This document shows, one piece after another, positions 1-10,805 of a DNA stretch of 37,567 nucleotides. Within the stretch, counting starts at the first letter, position 1. Each line of letters begins with the position of its first letter. Source of the stretch: Phoronis australis (lineage: Eukaryota > Phoronida > Phoronidae); assembly GCA_002633005.1 (NCBI GenBank), contig NMRA01000651.1:172633-210199 (forward strand). Direction: 5' to 3'. The notes beneath the pieces were generated by a model. It searched no databases. It was not told the origin of the DNA and worked only from the letters and a program-made list of their open reading frames with translations. The position numbers and the translations under genes were made by a program.

Positions 1-1680
1 TGAAAGTAATCGTGAGTGTTGCTGTGTTGCAAAATCTCTTATCCTGGGCCGATTTGAAAAATTCAAAGTTGTACTCATATTTGTTTTCGCTCCTCTTTTC
101 AAATATTACAGTAAAAACTACGTAAAACTCTCTCCATAAAAAGTACAGTCTGCTAGCTAGATTGTAATCAGCTGATCATATCCGCATGAGCGAAGCCAAT
201 TATCCTCGCTCGTGACTCGATGACTAGAGCAGCTTGGCGGCATCCCTTTGATCGTGAGCCGAGCGCGACTCAGCCAAGGCGGATAAATACGGTCTAGTTC
301 AATTTTCCATACCCCACCGTTTACCTTAACCACTGGGGTTAGAACTAATTTTATTTAGTGGGAATGTTCATAGCATGATGGCTCGGAAACTGATCAGACA
401 TCACGAACATAAACCAGCCAAAGTTCACTGGAAACTAAACTTCAAGTCAAGAAAATACTATACTAGTGAGCCAAAGTAATGTGCACCTGATTGTGTTGGT
501 GAATTAGCCACGAAACTGCAAATCTACTTACTCGTCGGGGGCCGCGAATTCAGGTTCGCGCTTTGGCCACAGCACCGTCAGGGCAGAAGTTGTACATTGA
601 CGATCATTATTTGAGTAATGTAAATGTAAATAAAGATTCCCCTAACACCTGTCCGTGGGATGGAAATCGAGTCGTTTCGCAATAGTTCTGCCAGCAAACA
701 CGAAATTTAGCATTAGCTCACACGGCCTCGGCCGGTGTCCCGTCAATTAGTTTTATTGCACCTAAAGCCGGTAACGCAGTGATTTATTCATTCCTGGCTT
801 CTCAATCATTTGCACTCATGAACACTCCAAAGGCATTACGAATCGCATCTAATGAGACGGACTTTGCTTCAGTTTTATATAAGTATTGGTTAGGATGAGA
901 ATAATTTTTTGAAACAGAACGCTCAGTAATAAACGCCTACATAGCAACTCGCAATCCATGGTTAGTGAATTTAATGGAGGTCGTTTGCTGTTGGATACAC
1001 TGTGAATTTGAATAATATATGCAAATTAGGGCCGCAATTGTTCAAAATTCTGCTTTTGCTTACAGCTGAAGTACCAGGCACCCCAGGTAAACTATTTTAA
1101 CACCTGCACCCATGTTTCTGTGGTCAACTAATTTTAATGAAATGAGATATTGCAAGTTGTTGCATGATAATTTGCATAATTTATACTAATAAAAGACACC
1201 AGTATTCCAAATACTGTTTCTGCTCATAATTTCATAATGGGCATTACATGTAGATTATTTTCATATTATATAGCATGTTTTCACAATCATAATTAATTTG
1301 CATAATTGACAGTTTACACAAATTACAGCTGCCATAATCAAAATTGTACTTGACTGTTTTTTATCTGTTGCATCAGACACCAGGGAATAGTTATTAATAT
1401 TTGCACCAATGTTTCTGTGGTCAATAAATTAAATGAAATCAGTTTCCAGATTGTAGCATGATAAATTTGCAGAATCTCTTTTTTGAAGATGAAGAAAATA
1501 TTTTGTGTTGTATGTGCTCAGCAGTTTGAGACCTTAAATTCCAAAAAGATATTGCCTATAGTCCTGCTCATACAAAAAATGCAGACTTAAATTTAATGAC
1601 CTGGGTGAATGCTGGAATGGGGCTCGGAGCGATCAGTTCATGGGGACCACATTCATGAGGTACGGACACAGTAGAGGGGG
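1..1680. other. non-genic stretch
   Basis: I see no supported gene or named element here. Most of it is AT-rich. Two CpG-richer patches stand out, at about 180-300 and 540-780, but I could not link them to an exon or an RNA. A weak resemblance to 4280-4480 (shared phrases around GGATAAATRCGGTCT, then GTTCAYRRCATGRTGGCTC-like text) is too diverged to define a repeat. Confidence 0.5.
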
Positions 1681-1689
1681 CATAGTAGG

Positions 1690-2960
1690 GAATTGCCCTC
1701 AAAGAAGAGACTCTTCAGCTCTGGGCACATGTTGGCATTTGTCCTACAAGATTGAAACAGGTCTTGCACAGATGGAGTGCGATAACATTGCATCTTGCAT
1801 TGAAACCTATCACGCAGATGAACTTTGAAAGTAAGGCACATCTTGATGCAGATGCCCAAGATATTGCGCAAATCTGTCAAAAAGTAGATACCAGCATCGA
1901 TCTATTGGATCCCAATGTCCATCCCAAATACGCATAGTGAACACAAGCAGTGACAGGATTGGTATTCCAACAGTTAATGTACATGAAACATTAAGCATTG
2001 GACAGGCAATGTTATCAGACTTCGAGAAACGCTAGCAGTATGTTAGGAACAAAAGTAGGTAATCACTGATGAAGATCACTGTCCCTTAATATAGTACAAG
2101 GAAATTGGCAGCAGGTATTAACTGGAGACATCCCATGAAGAAGCCGGCTCCATTGTGCAGCAGGACGTGAAATGTGCATGAGAAGTTAGCAAATTTTCAT
2201 TCGTTTCTGATGACACCAATGTATTTATGCTTCGTGTGCATAACAAGGAACAGCTTTATATACCAGAACCACGAAATCACCAAGTGAGCGTAGAACAGTT
2301 GTAGACATTACCGTAATCGTTCGGGTTAACGTCCTGGGCGGTTAAATTGGCGAACCCAAAAAATCGGGGGAGGGCGGTTAACCGAGCAGTGGGCGGTTAA
2401 ATCGAAAATCCACCTAAAGTAGGGGATGGGCGGTTAACTGAACATGGGCGTTAACCCAAACGATTACGGTAAGTTGACAGTGAAAACATGTAGCGATACT
2501 GTGAAGGTCTCCTCCCTACCCGTGCACTGTTGGGGTGTAACATGCTACAATGGAGTTGGAAAGGATCCATCGTTAATATATTGACGGCTGGACATGACCT
2601 GTCTGCCATTGGCATTATTAATACACATTTTTCTGATCTCATAAAACAGGTCGCTAAATGTATAATGTGCCTGTTATTGGAATGAAGAGAATCAAGAACA
2701 TGTCAGGAACCAGACTACAAGTACGGGGAACAAAAGAAGAAAAAATGCGTATACGTCTGCCTCCTGTGTGCGGCTCTGTCATTGACAACAATGGAATGTA
2801 AACAGAGCCCATTACCAGTCAGTCATTTAATGGAAATAACCAGCATTAGATCCAGAGGACTATGAGCAGAAGAAAGATTTCATAAACAAGTCACTGTCAC
2901 CATCTACAATTCCGGATGGTTTTCAACTCGCTCCTATTGCATACTGGAGATGATTAGGTG
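1690..2960 (+). pseudogene. decayed copy of a multi-copy invertebrate gene family
   Basis: Plus-strand frames read in pieces with many stops and frameshifts. In order they give AHVGICPTRLKQV (about 1723), a segment with FESKAHLDADAQDIA (about 1823), SDDTNVF (about 2208) just before an inserted MITE, VVDIT at the insertion point, and after it LLGCN and LTAGHDLSAIGI (about 2575). These match, in order, the landmarks I recall for an unnamed multi-copy family in cnidarian and other marine invertebrate genomes: SDDTDVF-like, then VDI..T, then ALTGCDT, then GKG..L..G..L, then a cysteine-rich tail. The GCDT and SDDT residues are altered. No molecular function is known to me. It is certainly not functional, with several frame changes and a 165-bp insertion. 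Family recall is from memory and the exact borders are uncertain. Confidence 0.6.
2308..2472. mobile_element. 165-bp MITE with 24-bp inverted ends and internal GGGCGGTTAA repeats
   Basis: Left end TTACCGTAATCGTT(C)GGG continues into TTAACG. The right end is its reverse complement with one C/T difference over 24 bp. The interior repeats GGGCGGTTAA or close variants about five times. It sits inside the decayed gene, and the reading frames on each side join up in family order, so the insertion came after the gene copy existed. The outermost TTA/TAA may be a TA or TTA target duplication or part of the inverted repeat; I cannot tell which. Confidence 0.75.
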
Positions 2961-3542
2961 TGGCTGCAAAGGTCAAATTCTATGTAATTCAAGTAAATAC
3001 AGCCATATCAGTCAGCCTGTTCAGCTCTGCTATAGGGGATCATTATCTCTTATTTGATTTTGTATACCTTACCCTATTGTGCCTGCATTGACTTTCATAA
3101 TAAAGGGCTATTGTGGAGATGTTTAAACTGACGGCGTGCGCGTATGTGTACAAAACGCGTGATTGTTATGTTCCTGAAGTACGAAAATTAAGAAGGCTTT
3201 ACATGCCGTTATTATTGACAGGGACACGATAAAACGAATTTGAATTTTGACTATAGTCTTGATACAGCGATCTGACTGACCACTGCGTCAGTGTCTCCGT
3301 TAGACCCAGAAATTTCACACAGCCCGGGTAGTTCGTTTCGTCCCCAACATGTAGATCGAGCCTTGGACTATTAATACTCCACGGCAGAGCTAACGACTGT
3401 CGGCCTGTGCACACAAAATCTGTGAGTTAACCAGCACTCACCTTGCACATTACAGCCGTTGAAGTGAAAAACAATCTAGTAAACGCCATTTTCTTGCATA
3501 ATCCTCCGCCTTTTGTAACAAAAAAGTCTATCGTTGATGACC
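2961..3542. other. non-genic stretch
   Basis: I see nothing beyond chance open frames. The start may hold the last decayed codons of the pseudogene upstream. The end runs into a 150-bp tandem duplication. Confidence 0.45.
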
Positions 3543-3842
3543 CGCACACGCACGCTCACTCACTCTCATACACAGACGACCTTCAAAACAAACGTCACGT
3601 GACAACAACATGTGTGTTCATCCAGAGATTTTTCTCTTGTGGTGGAGTACGATGTAGCGCACATTTGGACTTAATCGCAATTAATCTGGACACGCACACG
3701 CACGCTCACTCACTCTCATACACAGACGACCTTCAAAACAAACGTCACGTGACAACAACATGTGTGTTTATCCAGAGATTTTTCTCTTGTTGTGGAGTAC
3801 GATGTAGCGTACATTTGGACTTAATCGCAATTAATCTGGACT
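3543..3842. repeat. tandem duplication, two 150-bp units
   Basis: Unit 1 is 3543-3692 and unit 2 is 3693-3842. They differ at only three positions I can find (C/T near 3628, G/T near 3642, C/T near 3659), so they are about 98% identical. The period is exactly 50 codons, so a 135-codon plus-strand frame (3443-3850) runs through both units and looks like a repeat protein. I think that frame is a by-product, because its composition shows no recognisable domain and no signal or membrane segment. The unit starts with a CACACGCACGCTCACTCACT stretch, which may have promoted slippage or unequal exchange. Confidence 0.9.
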
Positions 3843-5944
3843 CCACATGAACTTTAAAAATTGTAAAACATCAGGAAGATTTCAGGTAATTTGTTGAGTC
3901 GAAACTATATTTTTATTCAAGAGTACAAGTTTTCCTATTGACGATGGCGATTCAGCGGCGACGCTTCAGTCGGCAAGTTTTCGCCCTGTGATGAGCACAA
4001 TTTCTTGAAAAATTATCGTAATTTAACAACGAAAGTTCATAGCAATGCACCACAATTTTGTAGAAACACTGTCATAGGCTAAAAATTCGTCACAAAGCGT
4101 AAATTTTATGAATCCTAGCTTCCGATTTTACCCGTTTGGGAAACCGGCTTTCAACTGCCGTAGGCTACAATAAGAATCCCCTCCTCGTGATTTTTTCTAA
4201 GCGTTTATTAGAGCCAATACAGTATACAGCTTTCCACCAAGGCTAGGTGATACTACGACATTATTCTTTGTTGCATTAGTAACTGGTCTTGGCTAATATT
4301 ATCATTTGATGGCCTGGTCATCCATTCAGCCAAAAGTAGTTCCAGAGGTGGCTTATCAGCCAATTATACACGCAAGCTGACTCACAATAGAAGCCTGATA
4401 AGAGTGAAGCTGGATAAATGCGGTCTTCCTACAGTTTCTTGTTTTAGTGGATGTGTTCACGACATGGCTCTGTAATAGTACATTCAAGAATTTACTTGAA
4501 AATTCTTCCTAAGTCTGCAAATCCGACTAACGCTTCAACTGAGTTACTCAAACACACCAGGGAAAGTTTTCCCAACAACAGGAACACGAAAATTTGGTTC
4601 ATTTTGGTTCAGTACCACTTCTATCATTTCAGTGAGACAACAATGGTGCTTTAGCAGGGTACAAAGCGAAATTGGTTGAAATCATTATTTCCGTTTAAGT
4701 AATATACAACGAATTGGTTAAGCACAGGCGCACGCGCCGACGCACATGCATGTAGGATTGCGAGGTGGCGCCTTCTTTTAGAGTAAAAGAATACTATACT
4801 TGAGCAAAATTTGTTTTTGAAAAAAACAATTTTCGAGCACTGATAGATTTGCCACAATGCACGTATTGTGTGGCATACTATTCACAACATGCATTTTACA
4901 CCATAATCGACGGATGTTCGATAATGAATTCATTGCTAATTATATGGCTCTCACTCTCTTTTACCTGGTGGCATCAGCACTCCGATCACCGAAAGGCAAC
5001 GCAACGTCTAAATGTGGAGATCCTGTTTTAATTGTCCGTGTAAAACACTTCACTAAATAGTAGAGACTGGAGCTCTTGACTTGCATTGACAAGTCAGTTT
5101 CAATTAAATGTTTAATTGCTTCCGTTTGTCTGTTAATTATGATAAAACCGCCTTGGCACACCAAGATCTCATTTCTGTATAAAATAGATTAAGCGCACAC
5201 ATGCCAACTTTAAATGAAAATTGTTATCGACAATTTCCACTTTCCTCATTTTTCGCAATTCATGTAAAAATTGAGGATACATACAAGAATTCAGTGACCA
5301 TGCAAATAAAAAGCAGCTGATGCTGTGGTTGTGCTTGTGTCCACCTGGGGACAAAGTTACTGAGGATGATGGTGGTGAAATGCCTTCATAGTCCCCTACT
5401 GACAAACAAAAAGTCACCATCGCGGTGAATTTTTCCCTATCAACAAATACTTCATCTGTTTCAATTATACAGAGTGGCATCAACGCTACAGTTTTAGTAT
5501 CCACATAAATCACTGTAATGCTACTGACCCATCGTGCACTTACTATGTTCAGGTTGCTTTTTCTGGCTCTTACATGTAAAGTAGTTGCCGTGAATGCGAC
5601 AGTCTTGATGTTAAATCAAAGTACTCATTCGTCATAATCAGTAGGCCACAACTCATGTTTTGTAAAGCATTGTTTTTCTAAGCACATGCTTGACTTAACG
5701 CCCAGAGACCGATTTTAGTTTTTGTCAATTTCGCGTCCTGGATGTTAACGCCAATTGGTCTTGTCGGAAGACGAATACCGGGCCCCCTATCCTGATTTTT
5801 TAAATTGCATTTTTGTGAAGGAAATTAGGGAAAACAAAAATTGATGTTAAAAAGCTAAGAAATAAATCACGATAAGACGTTTCCTAAGTGATCGATTGTA
5901 TCGGTTGTGTACTAGGCTAGAGATAAGCATTTATGTTTCATTGA
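3843..5944. other. non-genic stretch with one unassigned open frame
   Basis: No element or gene is recognised. A minus-strand frame of 114 codons lies at 5169-5513. Its middle (residues about 15-55) has a plausible protein composition with the phrases IETDEVFVDREKF and GDYEGISPPSSSV, but I cannot place it in a family and it lacks convincing splice sites, so I do not call it an exon. The rest is AT-rich. Confidence 0.4.
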
Positions 5945-6235
5945 CAAATCGCCACCAAGACTCATGCAGGTATTCTGAATGTCCTACATGCCTGGTATCG
6001 AGATCAAAGAAAACATATAGCCCAGCAACAATCCAAGCCGAAATGAACAACCTGGTACAAACTTTAACATAAATGGTCACCATAAGAATTCATGGAATCA
6101 GCAACAACATCACAAAGGTCTGACAAACTGAAAGAAAGCACTACACAAGCTATGCGCCTCCCATACATACCTGGAAACTAGAAAAGCTAGGACGCATTTG
6201 CAAGGAATTCAAAATGAGAACCGAATATCTATGAA
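5945..6235 (+). pseudogene. possible Penelope-like retroelement remnant
   Basis: Frame-shifted plus-strand reading gives TIQAEMNNLVQTL, then NSWNQQQHHK, then RLPYIPG and, in a neighbouring frame, LGRICKEF. A LPY(I/V)PG motif followed by a G-R-I-x-K-F phrase is typical of the end of the Penelope-like reverse transcriptase. Only about 90 codons remain, with stops and at least two frame changes, and no GIY-YIG endonuclease is visible. Family assignment is from memory of the motif. A chance match cannot be excluded. Confidence 0.35.
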
Positions 6236-6239
6236 TTGG

Positions 6240-7174
6240 AATTGTCATTTCCATCGAGTGCCTGCCACGATCGTCTATTATGTAACGAGTCCATGCAGTT
6301 CATTTCCATAACGTTGCGTTTCTTATTCAACAAGTCGAAGCAGGTGAACATAATAGAGCCCACACCACTTTCCTTATCGGTCGGTGTTTATGATTACCAA
6401 ATCGATATCGGTTTCTTTATATGTTCTACATAGTTGTGCAATGATTAATTATTAAAAATGTGTAGTTTTTAAAAAAGCAGTTACTTAGATAGGGAGGGGT
6501 GCTCATTACAGTTGACGTCCCTGCTCACAACGCTAGATTATCTCCGTTCGTACATGGGAGTACATTTTCAATGAATTTCGCTGACGCCTCCGGTTTATCG
6601 TTGCCTGCTTGTCAGTTGATGTTGAAGACAACGTGGATGAGAAATCAATGTAACGGTAACTCAGACCCTATGGGTCAACTACTGGCCTAATTCAAACCAA
6701 AAACAGGTATGGGGAAAAAAAAGAACGTCATCTATCAAATCCCTTGCAGACCCGGTGCCAGGGGTTTGGGGGTTCGATCAGATCCTTCTCGCGTAAAAGG
6801 TCCAGACCCAGCCTATCCGTTAAAGGTAAGATCGATGGACAACAACAACAACTTTTGAAACTACTGGTACTACTCACTGTAATGATAACTAAGTTAGTAA
6901 TAACTATGAATTCACTTCCGAGTCAAAGCGATTCACGTATCAGGCCGTACGCGGCCAATATCACCCGAGTGGTGTTTGCGTAAATGACAGGATGGGGCAG
7001 ACGAGGCTTTGTGTTATTTATCGACAGAATGCGGGTGGTGGCTACGCCATAATGTGACACCAGCGAACTGTCTCCCAAAAATTATACTGCGGTGTGAACG
7101 CCTTGAAATCGACTAGAAACTTTGATCAGCGTTCGCTTGCCAATCAGTGTTAATGGTGCACAGCCTCGCAGACT
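6240..7174. other. non-genic stretch
   Basis: I see no gene or repeat with borders. There is a short CAACAACAACAAC run near 6840. Several 60-80-codon open frames have no recognisable domain. Confidence 0.45.
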
Positions 7175-8665
7175 TTTTATGTATTTATTATCATTTACAA
7201 ACAATTACAAAAACAAACAAACAAATAAGTACACCATTCATTCACGCATGCAAATCTCAGGAAGACCATTCTCGTATCTCGTTTAAAGTAATTATCTTCT
7301 GAACAATAAAATTTTCCCATTTCGCAGAGAAGCTGTCATATACAAAGTTTTTATATACAATTAAATTTTCAGCATTATAGTACTCAAAAAAGTTTTTGTA
7401 ACGAACTTGTGAAAATTAGGTATATTTTTGTGACATCTCTCCTTGTAAATGTACTGTTTAGCTAGTAGAAGCAAAATGTTAAATAGAAAATCATAAGACA
7501 GACAGTTGGGAATCTGAATGCGACACTTTTGAAGTAGCTTTCCGAATTCCTTCCAGAAATCTTGACAAAGCTATACTCCCAAAAAGGTGTGACAGCGCCT
7601 CTGAAGCGTTATTACAAAAGGAACATAAATCAGAATCCCTAACACATATTTTGACTAAAAAGGTATTTGTTGCAATGATCCTGTGTAGTACTCTAAATTG
7701 GAACCATCTGATATGGGTATCCTTTGTAATTTTGTAAGGTAAAGTATATATTTTCTTCCAATCTAAACTATCTCCTAGCTCTATTTCCCATTTACTCTCT
7801 GAGTTAGGTTTCTTAACGTCATTAAAGACTGAACAAATATGTCTACAACCCTTCAAATCTTTCCGTAAGTGAGTAATTGCTAAAGGCATGCAAGGAGAGT
7901 AGATATTAACACTTTTAAATTTACTTTGAAATAGAGTTTTTTTTAAACATTCTTAGAACAGAAACACCACCATTATATTCTACAAAGTTGGTTTTCACAT
8001 CGAACCCATTTTTTATATTGTTTAATCACCATCAGAGGTATACATATCTCTAATAAATCTTTTACAAACCAAGGCTTATAAAAAACACCAGTCCTGTGCC
8101 TCCGATCGCCAAGTTACTGTTAAACCACAAAGGTTGATTCAAAAAGTCCTCTTTACTCGAAACAATTATTTTCTTGTAGAAAGATAACATACTTCCAAAT
8201 ATGTCGAGCCAGTAGGAATTACCAATTAGAGTTAACTTCGACTTAACAAAGTCATCTCCAAATGAAGCAAAATTCTTTAAGAACGGGTAGAGTGAGTGCA
8301 GTAATTCACCACTTTTCGATGCAGGGCTTTCAAGATATCTACGGCCATAGCGAGTTTTAAAGCTTTGCTGAAAGTATGCATATTAACCATTTGAATTCCT
8401 CCTTGATCAAGTCCTAAACACGTCGTAGTTTGTTTAATTTTATCATTACGGGCCTGCCATAAAAATCTAAAAAATGTCGTATTCAATTCAACCAAGACTT
8501 TTACTGGTGGATTTGGTAAACTTGACAACAAAAATTTAAGTTTAGAAATAGCTAATGTTTTAATTACCGTTACTCTACCAAACGGCGTTAAATTTCCTCC
8601 ACTTCAACTTTTTAGTAAAGACTTGATCTCAGTTAATCTTGCAGCGAAGTTTGCAGACTTCATAC
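7175..8665 (-). mobile_element. 5'-truncated Tx1-like L1 LINE
   Basis: Read on the minus strand, the element runs from about 8665 down to about 7175. It carries the end of the reverse transcriptase and the C-terminal domain of an L1-type retrotransposon, then about 310 bp of AT-rich 3' UTR. That UTR holds an AATAAA-type signal (near 7185-7190) and ends in an A-rich tail. The 5' end is missing, which is usual for LINEs that stopped reverse transcription early. The Tx1-like subgroup is my reading of the combined motifs and should be checked against a repeat library. No target duplication is identified. Confidence 0.8.
7491..8665 (-). pseudogene. LINE ORF2 C-terminal part (reverse transcriptase end plus Cys-rich tail)
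   Basis: From about 8660 the minus frame gives LTEIKSLLKS, a TGG-to-TGA stop, then NLTPFGRVTVIKTLAI and LLSSLPNPP, the usual end of the L1-type RT. RFLWQ and DKIKQ and GGIQMVN follow. After a frame change near 8277-8230 come PLWFNSN and IGG. The last open stretch (7889-7491) has KITKDTHIRWFQFRVLHRI, ATNTFLVKI and CSFC followed by HLFG, the C-terminal zinc-knuckle-like region, where the expected H-x-x-W-x-C is damaged to HLFGSI. Several stops and frameshifts lie between 7889 and 8277. Non-functional. Confidence 0.85.
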
Positions 8666-8718
8666 GAGCAACAAACTTCGATTGATGGAAAAGCCTTTCC
8701 AGGCTACGTTGTGTACAT

Positions 8719-8844
8719 GTCACTATTCCGAATGTTAACTACTCCGAAGTTTCACTGCTCCAAAGGTTCACTACTCCGCAGGTTGGTTACCTCCGAAAGT
8801 TCACTACTTCGAATGTCCACAATTCTGAAACCACAACTCCGACA
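8719..8844. repeat. 16-bp degenerate minisatellite, about 8 units
   Basis: Units close to GTTCACTACTCCGAAR follow each other at 8719, 8734, 8750, 8766, 8782, 8799, 8815 and 8831, with lengths of 14-17 bp. The core ACTACTCCGAA is best kept in units 2, 4 and 6. The array starts just outside the truncated 5' end of the neighbouring LINE. No coding or promoter role is evident. Confidence 0.75.
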
Positions 8845-9587
8845 GTTCGTTTCTCTGATTGTCTGCTAATGACTAGAAACTGACATGAAGCGAAGTATTG
8901 TATATGTGTCCATTTAGTAACCAAGAAGTGAATAGTTCTTAAAATATAGATTACATTGTTTACAAATGAACACAGTTCCAAACACTGCCACTCGAGATTT
9001 TCGAATTTAACCAACGGCTCGTTCTCGAGCAGGGAGACCATCTGGGACACATCTCAGGGCTGCGGGAACCAACGGCGGTTTTAACTTTAAGAAAACTGTA
9101 TGGCACTCTCCGGCATCGTGAAGATTTGCAGGGACAGGGTAGCCTAATAACTACACGGTGTGGTTCCGGTGAGTGAGGTTGAGGCGCAGTATTCCTAAAC
9201 TTTCCATTCACGCTGTGAAATCCAAACGAAGTGTTTTAGTACCGGGCCATTATTTTCGGTATAGTTCCACCACTCGGTTCATTCAATAACCGAAGTATCG
9301 TTTATTTCACTTGTTTTGTTGACTCTGGGAAGAAACAATGTTATTTTCATCACCTGTTGCACGTTCGTTAACATTCGAGAATGAAAAATATCATAGCTGG
9401 ATTGAAAAGCGGGACCTCGGGATTGAGAGCGAGTCATCTGGCTCTATACCAAAAATGCGAGGACAAATTGTTAGCCACAACAGCGTTTTTTGTTGAGCAA
9501 GAGACGTAACACCCCAAACCACTCAAGGGCGGTATTTTTTCGCGTTGAGATGGAATTTAAGATAAACTAAAAAACCCATGAAACGTT
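8845..9587. other. non-genic stretch
   Basis: No gene or clear repeat. The two minus frames at 8787-9211 are low in recognisable content. Confidence 0.45.
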
Positions 9588-10070
9588 GTTTTTTTTTCTT
9601 TTCAGCCCAGCAATACTCTTGGGCTAAAAAAGGTGCAGGTGGCCTGATGCCTTTTGCGGTACATCAAGCGTGTTTAGGCCATAAGACCGGGCTCATTACA
9701 CTAGTCACCTGAGTATGACTCATGTGGACAAGACATCACCGGATTCCTCATGGGTGAAATCTTCCAATCAGCCTGTTTGTTTTCAGAAAGACAGAAACAC
9801 TATTAAACCTGTTTGAACTAACAATGTTAGCCAGGCAGGTTATGTGTCCGTCAAGTTGTAGATTACGGTGTCTATTGTGGACAGGGCAAATTCCCACCAG
9901 ATGTTGCGGAGTCTCGGCCTCCAAGCCACAGTTGGGACAGAATGAACATCCCATGTGGCCTGTGATGTTACGGTGCCGAGCTAGGTTGCAGTACGAAGAA
10001 TGACCATTGTAATTGTGGGTTTGTTGACTAATTTTGAAGGGAAATCACTGGTTATCTGTAACCGTACCTA
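9588..10070 (-). mobile_element. 3' end of a second LINE (poly-A tailed)
   Basis: On the minus strand the frame from about 10065 reads QTHNYNGHSSYCNLARH, then GHMGC and CPNCG, then ETPQHL and CP. This GH-x(n)-C-x2-C-x(n)-H-x(4)-C tail follows the RNase H region of Jockey/I/LOA-type non-LTR retrotransposons; similar tails occur after RT in other clades. The frame ends at 9748. A 160-bp 3' UTR then ends in a small hairpin (AGCCCA / TGGGCT near 9603-9626) and an A-rich tail of nine or more As near 9588-9596. It is 5' truncated and unrelated in sequence to the Tx1-like element next door. Clade assignment is uncertain. Confidence 0.7.
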
Positions 10071-10630
10071 GAGAGTTCCTCCTGATGATCAAAAATAACA
10101 AAATTAATAAGAAGCAATAAAGAGTTAGGCTTGATTTCATACCTATACTGTATAACATTTGGTTAGAACCCTGTCGCGCAGACAACCAGACATTCACATG
10201 TGCAAACTCTTGCGGCTAGTCTAGGGGTCACGTGCGGAAGTGAGCATTCCAGGGCTGGAGTGTTATTGTAAGAGCCTATCTTGTAGCTTACTTGATGATC
10301 CGGCAAACATAAGAAAACCGCACATTTTCAGGCTGAAAACTGCAGTCAAACATACATCGATTATCGCGACCCCCTTTCCCGGCCTAGCCTGGGGGAATTT
10401 TACAGGTGTTTTGACTTACAATCAAGCTCTATCGCCTTACAGAGTCTATTTAAGCACTTTAGAATATGTCTATTCAATTGCATTCGCGTGTATAGTGTTT
10501 CTGCGCATCCCACTGATTCGATTTGTGAAAAGACTGACTTTCGATCACCTCTGTAAGTCATAGTGAGTATATATGGTTTGAGAATGCACGAAACGTCTAA
10601 CATGCAGGTAATACCAGGACTCAGCCCAAA
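10071..10630 (+). promoter_or_regulatory. upstream region of the transporter exon
   Basis: This is the 5' flank of the candidate transporter exon. A chance-looking frame (10240-10563) ends beside a GTAAGT site at about 10555, and an AG lies at about 10607 (ACATGCAG), but the implied 50-bp intron has no pyrimidine tract. I do not call an upstream exon. No TATA box or CpG island was identified with confidence. Confidence 0.25.
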
Positions 10631-10805
10631 ATGGTGATTTCGCTTGTCGACCACAGCGTGGGAAGACTCGGCTACCGGGCAAGGGAAATATTGATTTGTA
10701 CTGTTGTGCTAGTCTTGGCTGTTATTCGTGGAGGGACGAATTACAGTTTTGGCACTCTCACTGTAGCCATTCGTGAGGAATTTAATCAATCACTGGCTGA
10801 AGCTG
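10631..10805 (+). CDS. first coding exon of an MFS / monocarboxylate-transporter-like gene
   Basis: The exon starts with ATG in a good context (CCAAAATGG) and runs 58 codons plus one base to a strong donor, CTG|GTAAGT, giving a phase-1 intron. The peptide has a short polar N terminus, then a hydrophobic helix (residues about 20-33, ILICTVVLVLAVIRGG), then NYSFGTLTVAIREEFNQS and LAEAG. That layout matches the start of SLC16-type transporters: helix 1, the Y/S-FG-x-x motif, x-x-FxxS, then an A-x-x-G/W boundary. Such proteins are normally 400-500 residues with 12 helices, so this is only the first piece. I found no later exon in the window, so the rest must lie beyond long introns or be lost. 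This is the best host coding candidate here. Confidence 0.55.

Noticed and set aside
540-780. Possible ribosomal RNA fragment (CCCGTCAATTAG and GC-rich phrases)
   Set aside because: The resemblance to the 18S CCGTCAATTC region stops after about ten bases.
3443-3850. 135-codon plus frame with two 50-residue repeats
   Set aside because: Explained by the exact 150-bp duplication; no start context, domain or splice evidence.
175-4480. Diverged repeat pair 175-400 and 4280-4480
   Set aside because: Only short words align, with no consistent alignment or borders.
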